From NCBI GenBank assembly GCA_018402085.1, contig JAGYJM010000002.1:2108001-2172000 (forward strand): a stretch of DNA of 64,000 nucleotides, given 5' to 3'. Under the pieces are notes generated by a model. The model saw nothing but the letters and a program-made list of their open reading frames with translations. It made no database searches and was not told the DNA's origin. This document shows positions 24,584 through 33,639 of this stretch, one piece after another (position 1 is the stretch's first letter; every line of letters starts with the position of its first letter). The stretch is from Flavobacteriales bacterium (lineage in GTDB: Bacteria; Bacteroidota; Bacteroidia; Flavobacteriales_D; Sanyastnellaceae). The translations under genes and the position numbers were made by a program.

Positions 24584-25888
24584 ATGGATTACAAAAACCT
24601 GTACGAACAACTACTGAAATCACATGAGGCTCTCCAGTTGAGGGTTACCCAATTCTCGAAAGTGGAGCAAGATCTCATCCAAACGCGTGACCTGCTTGAT
24701 CAGGAGGCGTTAATGTACAGGCGCATGAGCAGGTTTAACCTGAAAGCGATCGATAAAGATGAGCCACAAGATCTGCTTCAACTCATCGTTGAAAGTATTA
24801 TTGACATCTTCGAGGTAGAGGCCGCAGTTGCCTTCTACATTTGCCCGGAAGGTCAAAGAATGTCTGAATCAGAAGGGGTTGAACTTGAACCACCAAAACG
24901 GTGGCAGCTCTTCGCTGACATTTGCGATGCTCCTCACCACAAACCTAATGAATCAGGCATTTTATTTCCTTATGACCTCCCAAATCCCATGAATGTTGAA
25001 TTCATGCACCAGGCGTTTGTATATCACAAAACGGATAATGCAAGTCAAAATGAGCTCATGCTGATCGCTTTCAACTCTGTGGCAAAAAAACAATGGTACA
25101 CAAAACTCGATCCTCGTCATAACCCCATTTTCACAATCTACGGGCAAATAGCCGAAGCACTGCTGGTGAAATCTGAAATCAATAAAGCCCTCGCCCGGCA
25201 AAACGATGAACTGACCAAAGCCAACAGGGAGCTCGACCAATTTGTATACAGTGTCTCCCACGATCTCAGATCGCCCCTTCTCGCCATAAAAGGAATTCTC
25301 GATCTTCTTCAAACAGAACAACACGAAGACACAAAAAACAAGTACTTCGAGCTGGCAACTGACAGCATTGAGCGACTTGACAACAGCATTGAGGAAATTC
25401 TCAACTATTCGAGAAATGCCAGGGTAGATGTAAGTCCGACCTCCTTCGATCTAATCAAACTCATCCGTGAAACGGTTGATGCGAACCGCCACAGCAGTTC
25501 GGGCAGGGTGTCGGTTTCTTATGAAACTCCCGCCGATCTGATGGTGCATACTGATCACATCAGACTCACGGTTATTCTGAGAAACCTCATCAGCAATGCA
25601 CTCAAGTACGGCGCAGATCAAAATGGTCACACCAAGATCAGAATCCGCACTGAAAGCAGCTCACCCGGAACCAAAGTCTTTATCAGAGACTTTGGCCCCG
25701 GTATAAAAGAAGAAATCATGCCCCGCATTTTTGACATGTTTTATAGAGGCACAACCGCTTCTCGCGGTTCAGGCCTCGGACTCTACATTGTCAAAGAAAC
25801 CGTGACGAAGCTGGGCGGCACCGTAAAAGCAAGAACGATGTCTTCCGGAGGTACGGAATTCGAAGTGTTTATACCCGAAAACAAATAG
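24584..25888 (+). CDS. Cytoplasmic sensor histidine kinase
   Basis: A 434-aa kinase without transmembrane segments. Residues 1-50 are coiled-coil-like and 60-205 form a GAF-like domain (LQLIVESIIDIFEVEAAVAFYI). A coiled linker then leads to the H-box SVSHDLRSPLLAIKG with His226. The ATPase domain has NLISNALKYG, DFGPGI and GSGLGLYI. The gene sits 6 bp after the FIST gene and 1 bp before the response regulator. FIST output is probably relayed through the GAF-like region, but this is inference. Confidence 0.93.
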   Translation: MDYKNLYEQLLKSHEALQLRVTQFSKVEQDLIQTRDLLDQEALMYRRMSRFNLKAIDKDEPQDLLQLIVESIIDIFEVEAAVAFYICPEGQRMSESEGVELEPPKRWQLFADICDAPHHKPNESGILFPYDLPNPMNVEFMHQAFVYHKTDNASQNELMLIAFNSVAKKQWYTKLDPRHNPIFTIYGQIAEALLVKSEINKALARQNDELTKANRELDQFVYSVSHDLRSPLLAIKGILDLLQTEQHEDTKNKYFELATDSIERLDNSIEEILNYSRNARVDVSPTSFDLIKLIRETVDANRHSSSGRVSVSYETPADLMVHTDHIRLTVILRNLISNALKYGADQNGHTKIRIRTESSSPGTKVFIRDFGPGIKEEIMPRIFDMFYRGTTASRGSGLGLYIVKETVTKLGGTVKARTMSSGGTEFEVFIPENK

Positions 25889-25889
25889 A

Positions 25890-26267
25890 ATGACCAGAAT
25901 CGTTCTCGTCGATGACGACCGCACCATAAACATCATTCACGCTGCCATCATCCGGCGCTTTCGCGCCGATATAGAAATTGTCAGCTACGAATCAGCCACG
26001 AAAATGCTCGATGACCTGGAATCCCTGCTTACACCTAACTTTGACAAGCTTATATTTCTCATCGACATCAATATGCCTGAAATCAGCGGATTCGATTGCA
26101 TTCACAAATTAGACGCCACATCACCTGACCTGCATCATCGAGCCAGCCTGTACCTGCTGACTTCATCGCTCGATGAACGCGACAGAGCCATGGCCAAAAT
26201 GGATCCCAAAATTCGTGAGATGCTCGCAAAACCACTTGATGATCATACCTTGAAACGGATTCTCTAG
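25890..26267 (+). CDS. Single-domain response regulator
   Basis: A 125-aa CheY-like receiver with acidic residues VDDD at 7-10, phospho-acceptor Asp59 (LIDINMP), Thr91 (LLTSS) and Lys114 (AKPL). No output domain is present, so it likely acts through protein contacts or as a relay. The start is 2 bases after the kinase stop, indicating translational coupling. A hairpin element falls in codons 20-26. Confidence 0.92.
   Translation: MTRIVLVDDDRTINIIHAAIIRRFRADIEIVSYESATKMLDDLESLLTPNFDKLIFLIDINMPEISGFDCIHKLDATSPDLHHRASLYLLTSSLDERDRAMAKMDPKIREMLAKPLDDHTLKRIL
25949..25967 (-). repeat. GGATG hairpin element, locus 7
   Basis: On the minus strand: stem GGCGC, loop GAAA, stem GCGCC, then GGATG. Antisense within the response regulator gene (codons IIRRFRA). 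Confidence 0.75.
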
Positions 26268-26430
26268 CCCCATATTCAGTCCCTTACGGTATTTATCCCG
26301 GGCGGTTCAACAAAAGAAAAAGAGCTGCTTTACAGGCAACCATACAATGAAGTTTTCGTTATCTTTAATGAAAGCAATACTATTGCGCTGCAGTCTCTGC
26401 GCGCCTGACCTTGATCAAAATTTCTCTGCT

Positions 26431-29400
26431 ATGACAAAAGGCTACTCATTGTCTACATTGATTGGTACGCTCTTACTTACAATCAGCTTGTTTTTCTTAT
26501 CCGGCGCATCATCCAGCGCCCAAGAGCACTCCGTTGCGAAACAATGGAATGAAGTACTACTGCAATCGATTCGAAACGACTTCGCACGACCTACTGTGCA
26601 CGCCCGAAACCTATGGCACTCATCCGTCTTAATGTATGATTGCTTCGCAGCATACGACCCGGAATCTGAGCCCTACTTCCTCGGCCGTGAAATCTCCGGT
26701 TTTGAATGCCCGTTCGATGGCGTTCCCTCGCCTGAAGACATTCAGGCAGCGCAAGAAGAGGCCATGAGCTATGCCATGTATCGCCTGATCTTGCATCGCT
26801 TTGCGAATGCCCCAGGAATCGCAGAAATTAATTTTCTAACCAACCAGCTCATGGCAGACCTCGGCTATGATCCTGATTTCACTTCTACCGACTACACCAC
26901 CGGAGATCCGGCTGCCCTCGGAAACTACCTTATCGAGCAGATGATAGCGTTCGGACAACAAGACGGCTCAAATGAGCAGATGAACTATGGAAATACCTAC
27001 TATTTCTCGGTGAATCAACCGCTCGATATGGGTGCTCCCGGCAATCCCGACGTTGTAGACCCTAACCGCTGGCAACCTTTAGTTGTAGAAGGGGCCCTCG
27101 ATCAAGCTGGCAATCCCGTCAATCCTATTCTAGACTTTCTATCTCCTGAATGGGGTGATGTCGTTCACTTTGCCCTCGATGAAAGCGACCTGACAGTAAA
27201 AGAGCGAGATGGATTCGATTGGAACGTGTACGTAGACCCGGGTGATCCGCCATACCTCGATCAAGGATCGGGCGAAGGACTCGAGTCGTTGTGGAAATGG
27301 GGGCACATCCTCGTAGCCATCTGGCAGTCGCACCATGACCCGTCTGACGGTGTCGTCTGGGATGCCTCGCCAAACACCATCGGAAACAACCCCGAACTGC
27401 CGACCACTTTCGAAGAGTTTCTAGATTTCTATAATTTCTTCGATGGCGGTGATGCCAGCCAGGGCTATGACGTCAATCCCGCTACCGGTGAGCCTTACGA
27501 GCAACAGTTGATACCGCGCGCAGACTACACGCGCATCCTGGCTGAGTTTTGGGCCGATGGGCCTGACTCCGAGACTCCTCCCGGACACTGGTTTACGATA
27601 TTGAATGAGGTAAATGACCACCCCATGCTCGAAAAACGCTGGAATGGGCAAGGCCCGGTGCTTAGCGATCTTGAGTGGGATATTAAAACCTACTTCACCC
27701 TCGGTAGTGGCATGCATGATGCAGCCGTTGCCGCATGGAGTGTCAAAGGTTTCTATGACTACTCACGTCCGGTTTCAGCCATACGCCACATGGCGGAGAT
27801 GGGGCAATGTTCAGATCCTATGCTGCCCAACTTCCACCCAGACGGCTTCCCGCTGATTCCGGGTTACATCGAACTGGTACAGCAGGGTGATGAACTCGCC
27901 GGCGATAACGATGAGAATGTCAATGAGATCAAACTCTTCACCTGGAGAGGACCTGATTTCATCGATGATCCGCTGACAGATGCCGCAGGTGTAGGTTGGA
28001 TTCTGGCAAAAAATTGGTGGCCCTACCAGCGTCCAACCTTCGTGACCCCACCGTTCGCAGGTTACGTATCCGGTCACTCAACCTACTCGCGCACCGCAGC
28101 CGAAATCATGACCCTCATGACCGGTGACCCTTACTTCCCGGGTGGAATGAGCCAGTTCCCGGCTCCACAGAATGAATTTCTCGTGTTTGAAGAAGGTCCT
28201 TCAGTAGATGTAGAACTCCAGTGGGCAACGTACGTAGACGCCTCAGACCAGTGCAGCCTCAGCCGCATCTGGGGGGGGATCCACCCACCGGCTGACGATA
28301 TTCCAGGCCGCATCATGGGCAAGCATATCGGACCAAAAGTCTACGACAAGGCCACGTCATACTTCACTTCGGAGTCTCCCCGAGTCGTATCTGTTGACAC
28401 AGACCTTCCGGTCATCAACGAAGCTGCTGCAGGCGGCACCTTCACAGTAACGGTCGCATTCGATCAAAACATGGACACCTCGGTTGAGCCTGTGATTACC
28501 TATCCATTTGATGACCCTGAAGCCAATACCCTGACGCTCCTGAGCAGCGAGTGGAGCGATGCTTCAACGTATGCCATTACTTATGAGGTTGCCGATACTG
28601 ACGAAGAACTGTCAAATATCTACCTCCAGATCACCGATGCCGTTGACCCCGACGGTAACACCCAGGAGCCGTTTGTAGAAGACTTCGTTTTCGAAGTTGA
28701 TACCCGCGCCCCTGAAGTAGCTGAAACCGCTGCACCGGTCTTGATCGCAGATGCCAATGCTGGTTCAACCGTCTCCTTCGCCTACACCTTCGATGAAGCC
28801 ATGCAAGAAGATGTTGATCTACAGCTCACATTCCTTGGCGGCGACCCGCTCGCAAACAGCCTCACCTTCAACGCCCTCCTCAGCGGTTGGAACGGCAACA
28901 CCTACGAGGCAGTGTTTGATGTAGCAGATGCCAACGAAGAGATTTCAGGTCTCACAATTGAAGTTTTCTCAGCCACTGATGAAGCTGGTAACGTGATGCT
29001 CGCCGGCACCTTCGGCGAGGCTTTCGTCATCGACACACGCAACCCGGTGCTCACTTCTGCCTCGCCTTCAGCAACCCTCATCAACGACGCTGAAGCCGGC
29101 AATGTGCTTGAAATCAACCTCACCTTCGATGAGGAAATGAATACCGAAACCACACCGATAGCACAAGTAAGCGAAGGAGACCCTTTCGCGGCAAGCCTCA
29201 CGCTCGAACCTGATGCCGGTGGTTGGACTGATGCACAGAATTACACCATTGTCTACACTGTCAACGATGCCGAAGAAGAGTTCGATAACCTCGAATTTCT
29301 TTTCAACGAAGCCACAGACGTGCACGGCAACCTGGTGAGTCCTGATAACTTCAGTGAATTCATCAGCATTGATACCCGCAACCCGGAAGTACAAAATGCG

Positions 29401-30333
29401 GCCATTTCTGAAAACGTGATCAGTGATAACGACGCTGGAACTGCCGGTTTGTCGGTAGAAATCACCTTTGATGAACCTATGAATACTGACGGAAGTTACG
29501 AGCCAATATTTAGTGAAGACACTCAGGGATCCTTCGAATTCAATGCCCAGGCAAGCGACTGGACAGATGCCAGTACCTTTCTCGCAATTTTCGATGTGAT
29601 AGACCAGAACGTTGAAATTGACGCACTTGCTATATCTATCAGCGACGCCGAAGACGCATCCGGTAACCCCTTGACTCAGTTATTCGAACTTGGTGACATC
29701 TCCGTAGATACCCGAAATCCTGAAACGGTGATCCTCAGTGCGAGTGATTATATGATCGACATTGAAGATGTGGGTACAGGCAGCTTCAGCATTCTGGGAA
29801 TTTTTGATGAAAACATGAATCAAAACATTGCTCCGTTCGTGCTCTTCCCGGTTGAAAATCCGAACACAACCATTGCACTCAACACGGATGCATCCGGATG
29901 GCTGAACAGCACTACCTATGAAACCGTATACGACGTGGTTGATACTGAAAATACGGTTGAAAACATTGACGTCGTTGTGACAGGGGCCGTTGACCTCGCA
30001 GGTAACCTGCTGGTGCAGGCTGAGTACCTTGACTTCTTTGATATTGACATGACCACGGTAGGTATCAATGGTATCGACGAAGACGCCTTCAGCCTCTTCC
30101 CCAATCCGCTGCGTGCCGGACAAGACCTCATGCTCACCCTTGGAAAATCACAGGCCACATGGAATATCTCGTTGTTCTCAGGTAACGGACAGATGCTGGG
30201 TGACTGGCAATCAGTGCAGACTGAGAACGGTTTGTTCCGCATTCCTACAGCTGACCTTGCTGCCGGGGTGTACCTGATCGCCATTTCAGGAAAAGACAAA
30301 AGCCATACGGTTCGATTCGAGATCGTGCGCTAA
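26431..30333 (+). CDS. Secreted vanadium-dependent haloperoxidase-like protein with Ig-like repeats and T9SS domain
   Basis: A 1300-aa exported protein. ATG 26431 (MTKGYSLSTLIGTLLL) gives the signal peptide; ATG 26347 upstream adds residues without features. The N-terminal 630 residues belong to the PAP2/vanadium haloperoxidase superfamily: NDFARPTVHARNL, RPVSAIRHMAE, YVSGHSTYSRTAAE (His549) and SRIWGGIHPPADD (His618), the phosphate/vanadate-binding motifs. About five Ig-like repeats of ~110 aa (each ending VDTRNPE or similar) and a T9SS sorting domain (SLFPNPLRAGQ) follow. Possible roles are halide oxidation for defence or acid phosphatase activity. An eight-G run sits inside the SRIWGG codons. 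It is the first of two tandem paralogues. Confidence 0.87.
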   Translation: MTKGYSLSTLIGTLLLTISLFFLSGASSSAQEHSVAKQWNEVLLQSIRNDFARPTVHARNLWHSSVLMYDCFAAYDPESEPYFLGREISGFECPFDGVPSPEDIQAAQEEAMSYAMYRLILHRFANAPGIAEINFLTNQLMADLGYDPDFTSTDYTTGDPAALGNYLIEQMIAFGQQDGSNEQMNYGNTYYFSVNQPLDMGAPGNPDVVDPNRWQPLVVEGALDQAGNPVNPILDFLSPEWGDVVHFALDESDLTVKERDGFDWNVYVDPGDPPYLDQGSGEGLESLWKWGHILVAIWQSHHDPSDGVVWDASPNTIGNNPELPTTFEEFLDFYNFFDGGDASQGYDVNPATGEPYEQQLIPRADYTRILAEFWADGPDSETPPGHWFTILNEVNDHPMLEKRWNGQGPVLSDLEWDIKTYFTLGSGMHDAAVAAWSVKGFYDYSRPVSAIRHMAEMGQCSDPMLPNFHPDGFPLIPGYIELVQQGDELAGDNDENVNEIKLFTWRGPDFIDDPLTDAAGVGWILAKNWWPYQRPTFVTPPFAGYVSGHSTYSRTAAEIMTLMTGDPYFPGGMSQFPAPQNEFLVFEEGPSVDVELQWATYVDASDQCSLSRIWGGIHPPADDIPGRIMGKHIGPKVYDKATSYFTSESPRVVSVDTDLPVINEAAAGGTFTVTVAFDQNMDTSVEPVITYPFDDPEANTLTLLSSEWSDASTYAITYEVADTDEELSNIYLQITDAVDPDGNTQEPFVEDFVFEVDTRAPEVAETAAPVLIADANAGSTVSFAYTFDEAMQEDVDLQLTFLGGDPLANSLTFNALLSGWNGNTYEAVFDVADANEEISGLTIEVFSATDEAGNVMLAGTFGEAFVIDTRNPVLTSASPSATLINDAEAGNVLEINLTFDEEMNTETTPIAQVSEGDPFAASLTLEPDAGGWTDAQNYTIVYTVNDAEEEFDNLEFLFNEATDVHGNLVSPDNFSEFISIDTRNPEVQNAAISENVISDNDAGTAGLSVEITFDEPMNTDGSYEPIFSEDTQGSFEFNAQASDWTDASTFLAIFDVIDQNVEIDALAISISDAEDASGNPLTQLFELGDISVDTRNPETVILSASDYMIDIEDVGTGSFSILGIFDENMNQNIAPFVLFPVENPNTTIALNTDASGWLNSTTYETVYDVVDTENTVENIDVVVTGAVDLAGNLLVQAEYLDFFDIDMTTVGINGIDEDAFSLFPNPLRAGQDLMLTLGKSQATWNISLFSGNGQMLGDWQSVQTENGLFRIPTADLAAGVYLIAISGKDKSHTVRFEIVR
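28271..28278 (+). repeat. Eight-G homopolymer in catalytic motif codons
   Basis: Codons for the W-G-G of SRIWGGIHPP are TGG GGG GGG, creating G8. The paralogue encodes the same residues as TGG GGT GGT. Slippage here would truncate the protein before the active-site His. Confidence 0.8.
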
Positions 30334-30358
30334 AGCACTGCAAAACCAAGACCTGATT

Positions 30359-30410
30359 AGGGTTTCTCTGTAAGTAGCAGTACTCATCAGAGAAACCCTT
30401 CTTATTTTTA
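30359..30410 (+). terminator. Rho-independent terminator
   Basis: AGGGTTTCTCTG pairs with CAGAGAAACCCT across a 17-nt loop and is followed by a T-rich tract. It separates the two haloperoxidase-like genes. Confidence 0.82.
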
Positions 30411-30426
30411 CCAAAACTGCTCATCC

Positions 30427-33400
30427 ATGCATACCCGCCGGCTGCTCGTCATTTCGTCTTTCTGCTTATTGTTTGCTCCCAATGCCATCAGCCAGGAATA
30501 CTCCGTTGCCCATGAATGGAACGAAGCATTGCTCGAAGCCATTCGCAATGACTTTGCACGTCCCACTGTACATGCCCGCAATCTCTTCCACTCGTCTGTC
30601 GTAATGTATGACGCGTGGGCGGCCTACGACACGCTTTCTGCGCCGTATTTTCTCGGTGAAACACTCAATGGTATTGAAATTCCTTTTGAAGGTGTTCCGG
30701 AGCCTGATGACCTCGCAGAAGCGAGGGATGCCGCCATTAGCTATGCCGCTTACCGTTTGCTTCGTCACCGCTTCCAGTTCTCGCCCGGGGCGCCATTGAC
30801 CATTCCTACCTTCGACAACCTCATGCTCGATATGGGCTATGACACCTCCTTCATTTCCACAGATTATCTCTCCGGTGAGCCTGCAGCGCTTGGTAATTAT
30901 ATCGCTGAGCAAATGATCGACTGGGGTATGCTAGACGGTGCCAATGAGCAGGCGGATTATGCAAACACCTATTACCTGCCGGTCAATGATCCCCTCGATA
31001 TGACACTGCCCGGAATCTCCGGTCTCGATGACCCCAACAGATGGCAGGCCCTCGAATTGCCGCAGTTCATCGATCAGGCAGGAAACCCGTTTACGGATAC
31101 CCCTCCGTTTCTCAGCCCCGAGTGGGGCAATGTGGTGCCCTTCGCACTGGCTGACTCTGTTAAAACAACCTACCAACGCGACGGAAACCTCTATCATGTC
31201 TACCACGATCCCGGTCCTCCCCCGCTGATTGACACTCTCGGAGCACGTGAAAACGACGAAGCATACCGATGGGGGTTCTCGCTGGTCAGTATCTGGCAGT
31301 CTCACCATGACCCGTCTGACGGTGTGCTTTGGGATATCTCCCCCGCAAGCATCGGAAATGTGCAGTCACTGCCTCAGTCTTACGACGAATACCCTGAATT
31401 CTACGACCTCGAAAACGGCGGCGATGCCGGTATCGGGCACCCCGTAAACCCGGCTACCGGTCAACCTTATGAGCCGCAAATTGTACCACGCGCAGATTAT
31501 GCGCGCGTGCTCGCCGAATTCTGGGCCGATGGTCCCGATTCTGAAACCCCTCCCGGACATTGGTTCACCATTCTCAATACCGTAAGCGACCACCCACAAT
31601 TTGAGAAGCGCTGGCGTGGTCAGGGGCCTGAGCTTGACAACCTCGAATGGGATGTAAAAGCCTACTTCACCCTTGGCGGTGCGGTGCACGACGCGGCGAT
31701 TGCCGCCTGGAGTGTGAAAGGTTGGTACGACTACCTGCGTCCGGTGAGCGCCATCCGCTTTATGGCGGATCAAGGCCAGAATACCGATATGGACCTACCA
31801 TCATTCAATGCCGGTGGCATCCCGCTGGTAACGGGGTTGATTGAATTGGTAGAAACCGGGGATCCACTAGCCGGTGAAAACAACGAAAACGTAGGTAAAA
31901 TCAAGTTATTCACCTGGCGCGGCCCCGATTACATCGAAGATCCAATGACCGATGCCGCCGGTGTTGGCTGGATTCTGGCTGACAACTGGTGGCCCTACCA
32001 GCGCCCGACATTCGTGACACCTCCTTTCGCAGGATACGTTTCAGGTCACAGCACCTATTCACGCGCGGCAGCAGAGGTGATGACCCTGATGACGGGTGAT
32101 GCATTTTTCCCGGGCGGAATGGGTGAGTTTGATGCCCCGCAAAACGAATTCCTCGTCTTTGAAGAAGGTCCTTCTCAAAACCTCATCCTGCAATGGGCTA
32201 CCTACCGCGATGCCTCTGACCAGTGCAGCCTCAGCCGCATCTGGGGTGGTATTCACCCACCGGCAGACGATATTCCGGGACGGATCATAGGTATGAAAGT
32301 GGGCATCAACGCCTTTGACCACGCGGTTGAATACATTGAATCAGGACTCCCTCGTGTGCTCGAAGTAAATGCATCTGAAGAGGTCATCAACAGCCTTATG
32401 GCCGGCAATACGTTTACGATAGAAGCCGTTTACGATCGGGAGATGGATACCGGTGTACTCCCGACAATTGAACTCATAACAGGCAATGCAGATCAGGTCC
32501 TGACAGATCCGGAGTATGATTGGGTCAGCAGTGACACGGTACAGGTCGCATTTACCATCGCCAATGCGGGTATTGACATCAATGCTGTGACCGTTGCCGT
32601 GAGCGGAGGACAAGATGCGGAAGGGCTTCCTGCCGTCGGTATTGAAGAACCGAATGCCTTCAGCATTGATCAGCTTGCACCGGGCTTTCAGTCTGCCGAT
32701 CCTGAGGTAGCTGTGGTGAACGAATCATTCGATGGCTCCATCGTTGAGGTCGATCTCTTCTTCACTGAACCCATGCGCACTGAGAGTCCGCTGCAACTTC
32801 AGCTTGACCAAGAAGTCAGCGATGCGACTGCGGCAGAAGCCGGTGAATGGCTCACTCCTTTCCAGTGGCGACAGCCGTTTTTAGTCACAGATACCGATCT
32901 CGAGGCGGAGAATTTCATCATCGATCTGTCTGATGCCTTTGATGCTGCAGGCAATCCATTGGCTGACCCCAGTTTCAACGCCAACTGGTCGATTGATTTG
33001 CGCCAGCCCGAGATTGGCTTTGCTTCACCTTCGACCTTCACCGTGACTGCCGCAGCGATCGACACCGGATTTGAGCTCTTCTTCGCCTTCGATGAGGCCA
33101 TGGATACCTCGGTTGAGCCGGTGATTACCCTTGAGCCGGACGATGACACAGGCATGCTGACCGTGGTTGAAGCAACCTGGCTCAATCCGTTCAATTTCCA
33201 CGTGACCTATGCTGTTGAGGATTCGCCCGTTTCAGACGCGTTGATTGATGTGTTCGTCGCAGAAGCGACGGATGCGGCCGGCAACGTGATGGCACCGGCG
33301 AGCTACCCTGAATTCTTCATGATTGACCTCGACGGAACCAACGTAGAGGAAGAGACACTCTCTGAATTGAACCTCTACCCTGTTCCGCTTCTAGAAGGAC

Positions 33401-33597
33401 AAGCACTGATGGTGCAAACCGGCGAACTTCGTCTCGACTGGGAGCTGTACGATTCAAGAGGCAAATTGGTACTGAACGGCAACAGCAACGGTAGTGACCC
33501 GCTCATTCTTCCAACCGAAGCGCTGAGCGCCGGCAGTTACCTGATGCGGTTCAGCACCGACACTACCTCGCGAACCTTGCGGTTTGTGGTGAAGTAA
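30427..33597 (+). CDS. Secreted vanadium-dependent haloperoxidase-like protein (second paralogue)
   Basis: A 1056-aa exported paralogue of the preceding gene, with a signal peptide at about 1-22. The catalytic half keeps NDFARPTVHARNL, RPVSAIRFMAD, YVSGHSTYSRAAAE and SRIWGGIHPPADD. It has only about three Ig-like repeats, which explains the shorter length, then a T9SS domain (NLYPVPLLEGQ). The identical catalytic motifs and shared N-terminal order point to an ancient tandem duplication; the Ig-like regions differ much more. A terminator upstream suggests an independent transcript. Hairpin elements lie at 30712 and 33256. Confidence 0.87.
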   Translation: MHTRRLLVISSFCLLFAPNAISQEYSVAHEWNEALLEAIRNDFARPTVHARNLFHSSVVMYDAWAAYDTLSAPYFLGETLNGIEIPFEGVPEPDDLAEARDAAISYAAYRLLRHRFQFSPGAPLTIPTFDNLMLDMGYDTSFISTDYLSGEPAALGNYIAEQMIDWGMLDGANEQADYANTYYLPVNDPLDMTLPGISGLDDPNRWQALELPQFIDQAGNPFTDTPPFLSPEWGNVVPFALADSVKTTYQRDGNLYHVYHDPGPPPLIDTLGARENDEAYRWGFSLVSIWQSHHDPSDGVLWDISPASIGNVQSLPQSYDEYPEFYDLENGGDAGIGHPVNPATGQPYEPQIVPRADYARVLAEFWADGPDSETPPGHWFTILNTVSDHPQFEKRWRGQGPELDNLEWDVKAYFTLGGAVHDAAIAAWSVKGWYDYLRPVSAIRFMADQGQNTDMDLPSFNAGGIPLVTGLIELVETGDPLAGENNENVGKIKLFTWRGPDYIEDPMTDAAGVGWILADNWWPYQRPTFVTPPFAGYVSGHSTYSRAAAEVMTLMTGDAFFPGGMGEFDAPQNEFLVFEEGPSQNLILQWATYRDASDQCSLSRIWGGIHPPADDIPGRIIGMKVGINAFDHAVEYIESGLPRVLEVNASEEVINSLMAGNTFTIEAVYDREMDTGVLPTIELITGNADQVLTDPEYDWVSSDTVQVAFTIANAGIDINAVTVAVSGGQDAEGLPAVGIEEPNAFSIDQLAPGFQSADPEVAVVNESFDGSIVEVDLFFTEPMRTESPLQLQLDQEVSDATAAEAGEWLTPFQWRQPFLVTDTDLEAENFIIDLSDAFDAAGNPLADPSFNANWSIDLRQPEIGFASPSTFTVTAAAIDTGFELFFAFDEAMDTSVEPVITLEPDDDTGMLTVVEATWLNPFNFHVTYAVEDSPVSDALIDVFVAEATDAAGNVMAPASYPEFFMIDLDGTNVEEETLSELNLYPVPLLEGQALMVQTGELRLDWELYDSRGKLVLNGNSNGSDPLILPTEALSAGSYLMRFSTDTTSRTLRFVVK
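30712..30730 (+). repeat. GGATG hairpin element, locus 8
   Basis: Stem CTCGC, loop AGAA, stem GCGAG, then GGATG. Sense within the second haloperoxidase gene (codons LAEARDA). The first paralogue has AAQEEA at this place, with no hairpin. Confidence 0.75.
33256..33274 (+). repeat. GGATG hairpin element, locus 9
   Basis: Stem GTCGC, loop AGAA, stem GCGAC, then GGATG. Sense within an Ig-like repeat (codons VAEATDAAGN), where sister repeats read differently. Confidence 0.75.
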
Positions 33598-33639
33598 CAT
33601 GTTTATTGCTGATTTCAAAGTGCTGATTGATGATGTCGT

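Noticed and set aside
26347-26430. Upstream ATG of the first haloperoxidase-like gene
   Set aside because: The extra 28 residues precede a complete signal peptide beginning at 26431.
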